A stretch of 17,943 bases of DNA from JBCBWG01 sp039817205 (GTDB lineage: Bacteria; Pseudomonadota; Alphaproteobacteria; Rhizobiales; Hyphomicrobiaceae). Location of the stretch: the NCBI GenBank assembly GCA_039817205.1, contig JBCBWG010000042.1, positions 1 through 17,943 on the forward strand. The letters run 5' to 3'. The notes beneath the pieces were generated by a model that had not been told where the DNA came from, did no database searches, and saw nothing but the letters and a program-made list of their open reading frames with translations. Positions 15,297-17,943 of this stretch are shown here, one piece after another. A program made the position numbers and the translations under genes. Numbering within the stretch: position 1 is the first letter of the stretch; each line of letters begins with the position of its first letter.

Positions 15297-15338
15297 ACGC
15301 ATCCCACCACCGAGGCCGATCCAATCGTCTTCGGGCGC

Positions 15339-15415
15339 GGGCCGGTAGCTCAATTGGTTAGAGCCGACGGCTCATAACCGTCTGGTTGCAGGTTCAAGTC
15401 CTGCCCGGCCTACCA
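15339..15415 (+). tRNA. tRNA-Met (CAU anticodon), elongator type
   Basis: The 77 nt fold as a complete cloverleaf. The acceptor is GGGCCGG with CCGGCCT (one G-U at 1-72). The D stem is GCTC/GAGC, the anticodon stem GACGG/CCGTC around the loop CTCATAA (anticodon CAT), and the T stem GCAGG/CCTGC around TTCAAGT. The discriminator is A and CCA is encoded. It is not the initiator: position 1 pairs with 72, and the anticodon stem lacks the three G-C pairs. CAU could also belong to the lysidine-modified tRNA-Ile2. Elongator Met is favoured by overall resemblance but not proven. Confidence 0.95.
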
Positions 15416-15480
15416 CTCGCGCCGTTGTGCAATCCCAAGAAAACGTCCCAGCTTTGGTGACCGCCGTCTGTTCTGGACGC

Positions 15481-15936
15481 TCAGCTCTTCTTCGCAGCGC
15501 GTGTCAGGGCGCACTTTGGACCCGGCACAAGCCCTTCGAACATGCGCGCATTGCCGATGACCTCGCCCCAAACGTTGCACGGGCGCATCAATCGAATTTC
15601 ATGGTCCCGCGAAATAGGTGTCGGGCCCCAGGGCAGGACAATGCGCTCGTCGTCGATCCAATAATAGACCTCACCAGCGCGGCCATTGATGCGGGCCGTG
15701 CGGTCGCGACCGATCCTCAGCGGGATCTCGAAGTGCAAGCTCTCACCCCAGGTCTCAACAATCGAGTGGAGCGGAAGCGCGTGCCAAATTCGATCCGCCG
15801 TCTCAGTCGCATGGAGTTTTATGGCAAGACCGGCCGCGCCGACTTGGAGCCAGACAACTCGATCGGCAACCGGCACATCGGGTCGCGTAACACGGCCCTG
15901 AACGGACGGACGTTTCCTGAGGAAATTCGTCGGCAT
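15481..15936 (-). CDS. Cyclophilin-like fold protein (PF04126/TM1367 type)
   Basis: This small protein (151 residues from the ATG at 15936) carries a domain resembling the TM1367-type cyclophilin-like family. It shows ADRIWHALPLHSIVETWGES at about 47-66, FEIP, GEVYYW (88-93), PWGPTPIS (102-109) and EIRLMRPCNVWGEV (113-126). These match the family pattern of a conserved TWG, a GPTP loop and a final NVxG strand. The fold is known; the function is not, and prolyl isomerase activity is not expected. The start is uncertain: a GTG at 15954 would add six residues and no strong ribosome site is seen for either. It follows the ketosynthase stop by about 60 bp on the same strand, so the two may be co-transcribed. 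Confidence 0.75.
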   Translation of the reverse strand: MPTNFLRKRPSVQGRVTRPDVPVADRVVWLQVGAAGLAIKLHATETADRIWHALPLHSIVETWGESLHFEIPLRIGRDRTARINGRAGEVYYWIDDERIVLPWGPTPISRDHEIRLMRPCNVWGEVIGNARMFEGLVPGPKCALTRAAKKS

Positions 15937-15995
15937 CGCCGAACCATAGACCACTTTGGACGAAGCCGGAATGGCGCGCGTTTAATGCCCGGCGG

Positions 15996-17246
15996 TTAGG
16001 AGCCGGCGGGCGCTGGGCCAAAGACCAACACACTGTTCAAACCGCCGAACGCAAACGAGTTCGACATCGCGTGCGTCACCTCGCGCGGGCGACCGGCATT
16101 CGGCACGTAGTCCAGGTCACATTCCGGATCGGGCTCGTTCAGACCCATCGTCGGTGGCACCCAGTTCTCGTTCATCGCCTTAATCGAGAGCACAGCCTCG
16201 ATCCCACCACCGGCACCAAGCGGATGTCCGTGCATGGACTTGGTCGACGAAATCGCAAGTTTGTACGCGTGATCGCCAAACACTTCCTTGACCGCGTTCG
16301 TCTCGTTTTTGTCGTTGATCGCAGTCGCCGTCCCGTGTGCGTTCAAGTAATCAATTTGCTCGGGCGCGATATCGGCATCCGCCAGCGCCATACGCATGGC
16401 TTCGCGTGGACCTTCGACACCCGGATTGACCATGTCCTTGGCATCCGACGTCATGCCCGATCCAACCAGCTCAGCAAGGATCGTCGCGCCGCGCCGTTTG
16501 GCATGCTCGTACTCTTCGAGGATGAGAATACCAGCGCCTTCACTGAGAACGGTCCCGTTGCGATCTTTTGAGAACGGACGGCAACCGTCGGGCGACAGCA
16601 CATGGAGCGCCTGCCATGCTTTCATGGTGCCGTAGTTAATGACCGATTCCGATGCACCGACGATCGCAACGTCGACCATGTCGCGACGGATATAATCGAG
16701 GCCGGAAATGATCGCGTGGGTCGCGGTCGAGCACGCCGAACATGTCGCAAACGTCGGACCACGCACACCGAACTCAATGCCAACGTGGGCGGAAGCCGAG
16801 GACCCGATAATTCGCAGCAAGGTCAGCGGGTGCGTGGCCCGCTTGTTGTGGATGAAGAGGTCGCGGTAGGCGGTTTCGTAGGTCACGAGACCACCGGCGC
16901 CCGAACCGATGATGCAGGCAGCCCTGTAGGGGTCTGCGACCGGGATCTCGAGACCCGACATTTTCATCGCCTCGTCGGCGGCAGCCGCTGCGAACCACGA
17001 GTAGCGATCCGCATGGAGAATGATCTTGTCGCGCTCGAAGTGCCTCAGTCGGGCCTTATGATCGAAGTCCTTGATTTGGGCTGCGATCAGGATCTTCAGA
17101 TCATCAAGCGGGAAGCCCCCGAGGTCGCTCACGCCGCTGCGACCGGCCTGAACGCCGTCCCACAGCTCATCGACGGTTTGGCCGATCGGGGTCACCGCGC
17201 CCATACCCGTTATGACGACGCGACGCTTCCCGCTGGTATCCGACAT
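15996..17246 (-). CDS. Beta-ketoacyl-ACP synthase, NodE/FabF-like
   Basis: This condensing enzyme adds malonyl-ACP carbons to an acyl chain in a type II fatty acid system. The 416 residues are full length for KAS II. The nucleophile is Cys172 in TCSACSTATHAI, with His304 in NAHGTAT, and Lys336 and His341 in KSMHGHPLGAGG. The family usually reads KSMTGHLLGAAG, so His339 replaces Thr. Segments such as KAWQALHVLSPDGCRPFSKDRNG (209-231) and NEPDPECDLDYVPNAGRPREV (370-390) look more like NodE and the FabF2XL enzymes of very-long-chain lipid A acid synthesis than housekeeping FabF. The upstream gene on this strand is a small ACP, recalling nodF-nodE. I infer a specialised fatty acid product, not housekeeping lipid synthesis. 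A weak AGGA precedes the ATG. Confidence 0.93.
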   Translation of the reverse strand: MSDTSGKRRVVITGMGAVTPIGQTVDELWDGVQAGRSGVSDLGGFPLDDLKILIAAQIKDFDHKARLRHFERDKIILHADRYSWFAAAAADEAMKMSGLEIPVADPYRAACIIGSGAGGLVTYETAYRDLFIHNKRATHPLTLLRIIGSSASAHVGIEFGVRGPTFATCSACSTATHAIISGLDYIRRDMVDVAIVGASESVINYGTMKAWQALHVLSPDGCRPFSKDRNGTVLSEGAGILILEEYEHAKRRGATILAELVGSGMTSDAKDMVNPGVEGPREAMRMALADADIAPEQIDYLNAHGTATAINDKNETNAVKEVFGDHAYKLAISSTKSMHGHPLGAGGGIEAVLSIKAMNENWVPPTMGLNEPDPECDLDYVPNAGRPREVTHAMSNSFAFGGLNSVLVFGPAPAGS

Positions 17247-17467
17247 CTGGCTGATCCTGGTTGGTGGCGCGCGATGACCGCAGGGCGCGCTATTTCGAGC
17301 GAGTGTTCAATTGCAATACGAGGTTGAAAGCCAAGGCGTCACAGCGAGCAGCACCAAGCTCAACCCGCTCCCGCCCCGATCAGTTCCAACGCGCTCTTGG
17401 CGCCGGTGCGCGAGCATCGCCCGCCAATACGACACAATAGGGCGCACACTCATGTGAGCCGGAGCCA

Positions 17468-17500
17468 GCGTTCGTTGGTCCGAGCCAAGCGTGCGAACGC
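17468..17500 (-). terminator. Stem-loop just after the acyl carrier protein gene
   Basis: GCGTTCG-TTGG (17468-17478) pairs with CCAA (17485-17488) and CGAACGC (17494-17500) around a 6-base loop, with a 5-base bulge: 11 bp in all. It begins 4 bases beyond the ACP stop codon in the reading direction. No U-run follows. It may be a partial terminator or 3'-end stabiliser that would make ACP message exceed ketosynthase message. The rest of the 258-bp spacer (17247-17467) shows no gene and no convincing promoter. Confidence 0.4.
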
Positions 17501-17504
17501 AAAC

Positions 17505-17780
17505 TTAAGCGCTCGCGCTTGCAGCCCCCGACTGCGATGATGCGATCAGCTCTTTGACCTTGTCGACGACCGAACCGACCGTCTTGAAGTCGGCGCCTTC
17601 TTCGTTCGCATTGTAAGGAATTTCGATCTGGAAGCTGTCTTCGATGTCGAACACGATCATCGCAAGGTCCAGGCTCTCGATCGAGAGATCCGTCAATTCC
17701 GTCTCCAACGAAATATCGTCGCGCGGCTCCTTCATGTGCTTTTTCAAGATCTCGATGATCTTGGTCGCAACGTCGTCCAT
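17505..17780 (-). CDS. Acyl carrier protein, specialised (AcpXL/NodF-like)
   Basis: This small acidic carrier of 91 residues holds growing acyl chains on a 4'-phosphopantetheine arm. The attachment site is Ser36 in LSIESLDLAMIVFDIEDSF. The usual DSL triad reads ESL here. The fold helices are visible at about 2-15, 36-50 and 73-85. The sequence after the serine (MIVFDIEDSFQIEIP) resembles AcpXL and NodF more than housekeeping AcpP. The ATG at 17780 has GGGAGA about 6 nt upstream; a GTG five codons earlier (17795) is less likely. It is the probable partner of the downstream ketosynthase. The C terminus is an Ala/Ser tail (SQSGAASASA). Confidence 0.9.
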   Translation of the reverse strand: MDDVATKIIEILKKHMKEPRDDISLETELTDLSIESLDLAMIVFDIEDSFQIEIPYNANEEGADFKTVGSVVDKVKELIASSQSGAASASA

Positions 17781-17850
17781 TTCGATCTCCCGCACTCAAT
17801 CTGGTATGTCCTGACCAGCTGCACGCTGATCCTGATGGACATGTACGAAC

Positions 17851-17892
17851 ATCCCCGCGCTGCTGCGCATGCGAGCAAAGCTCGCGGGGGAT
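17851..17892. other. 42-nt three-way-junction inverted repeat upstream of the ACP gene
   Basis: The outer stem ATCCCC (17851-17856) with GGGGAT (17887-17892) encloses two hairpins: GCGC-TGCT-GCGC (17857-17868) and GCGAGC-AAA-GCTCGC (17871-17885). Only AT (17869-17870) and one G (17886) link them. It lies 71 bases before the ACP start, in sequence to the window edge (17781-17943) where I see no gene. An alternative long pairing (17851-17859 with 17883-17892, one bulged G) competes. It may be a leader RNA element, the terminator of an upstream gene, or a dispersed palindromic repeat. Confidence 0.4.
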
Positions 17893-17943
17893 ACTCGGTC
17901 TGCCGTTTCGTGTCTACCGGCCCGGCAATCGCCCAGCTGGCAT

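Noticed and set aside
15193..15324. Longer start of the SIMPL protein reaching 15324
   Set aside because: It overlaps the tRNA promoter and puts unrelated sequence ahead of the signal peptide. The ATGs at 15192 or 15207 fit the family.
15427..15999. Plus-strand open frame of 190 codons after the tRNA gene
   Set aside because: No recognisable domain or ribosome site. The opposite strand encodes the cyclophilin-like domain with clear family motifs.
17507..17523. Palindrome AAGCGC-TC-GCGCTT at the ACP 3' end as a terminator
   Set aside because: It lies within the coding sequence for the Ala/Ser tail and is explained by repeated codons; the stem after the stop is the better candidate.
17380..17799. 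Minus-strand 139-codon frame over the ACP gene and spacer
   Set aside because: Arg/Asp-rich out-of-frame reading of the ACP gene, without motifs.

Overview
This window reads as chromosomal DNA of a GC-rich alphaproteobacterium, most likely of the Hyphomicrobiales (Rhizobiales) type. The gene order dnaB-alr-radA-cvpA-purF-SDR is the usual arrangement of that group. A BP26/Omp28-like SIMPL protein, a NodE/FabF-like ketosynthase paired with its own acyl carrier protein, and GlcDE with a glycerate 2-kinase fit the same placement. No transposase, phage gene, CRISPR array or integration site was seen.

Left block (1-3173, minus strand): glycerate 2-kinase (gckA/ttuD), then glcD and the start of glcE, which overlap by ATGA. 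These carry C2/C3 acid metabolism: glycolate to glyoxylate, and glycerate to 2-phosphoglycerate. A divergent intergenic region (3174-3297) holds two overlapping ATTG-N4-CAAT boxes exactly 10 bp apart, a likely operator. It separates this block from a plus-strand form-II (CoxL-like) molybdenum hydroxylase large subunit (3298-5631) that has no small or FAD subunit gene beside it.

Central block (5776-14444, plus strand): replicative helicase dnaB, alanine racemase alr and radA are packed tightly (gaps of 4 and 1 bp). A GC-rich hairpin sits at the radA stop, followed by cvpA and purF. After purF come a second hairpin, an 11-bp tandem repeat, an unrecognised secreted protein with a weak TAXI/periplasmic-binding-protein look and an amphipathic helical tail, and a short-chain dehydrogenase that lacks the usual catalytic serine.

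Right block (14485-17943): a minus-strand SIMPL-domain periplasmic protein diverges from a plus-strand tRNA with CAU anticodon, which has a clear sigma-70 type promoter. The far right runs on the minus strand: a small acyl carrier protein, a 258-bp spacer that starts with a hairpin, a NodE/FabF-like ketosynthase, and a small cyclophilin-like-fold protein. Upstream of the acyl carrier protein is a compact 42-nt sequence that can fold completely into a three-way junction. The dedicated ACP/ketosynthase pair with its structured leader and spacer is the part of the window I find least ordinary.
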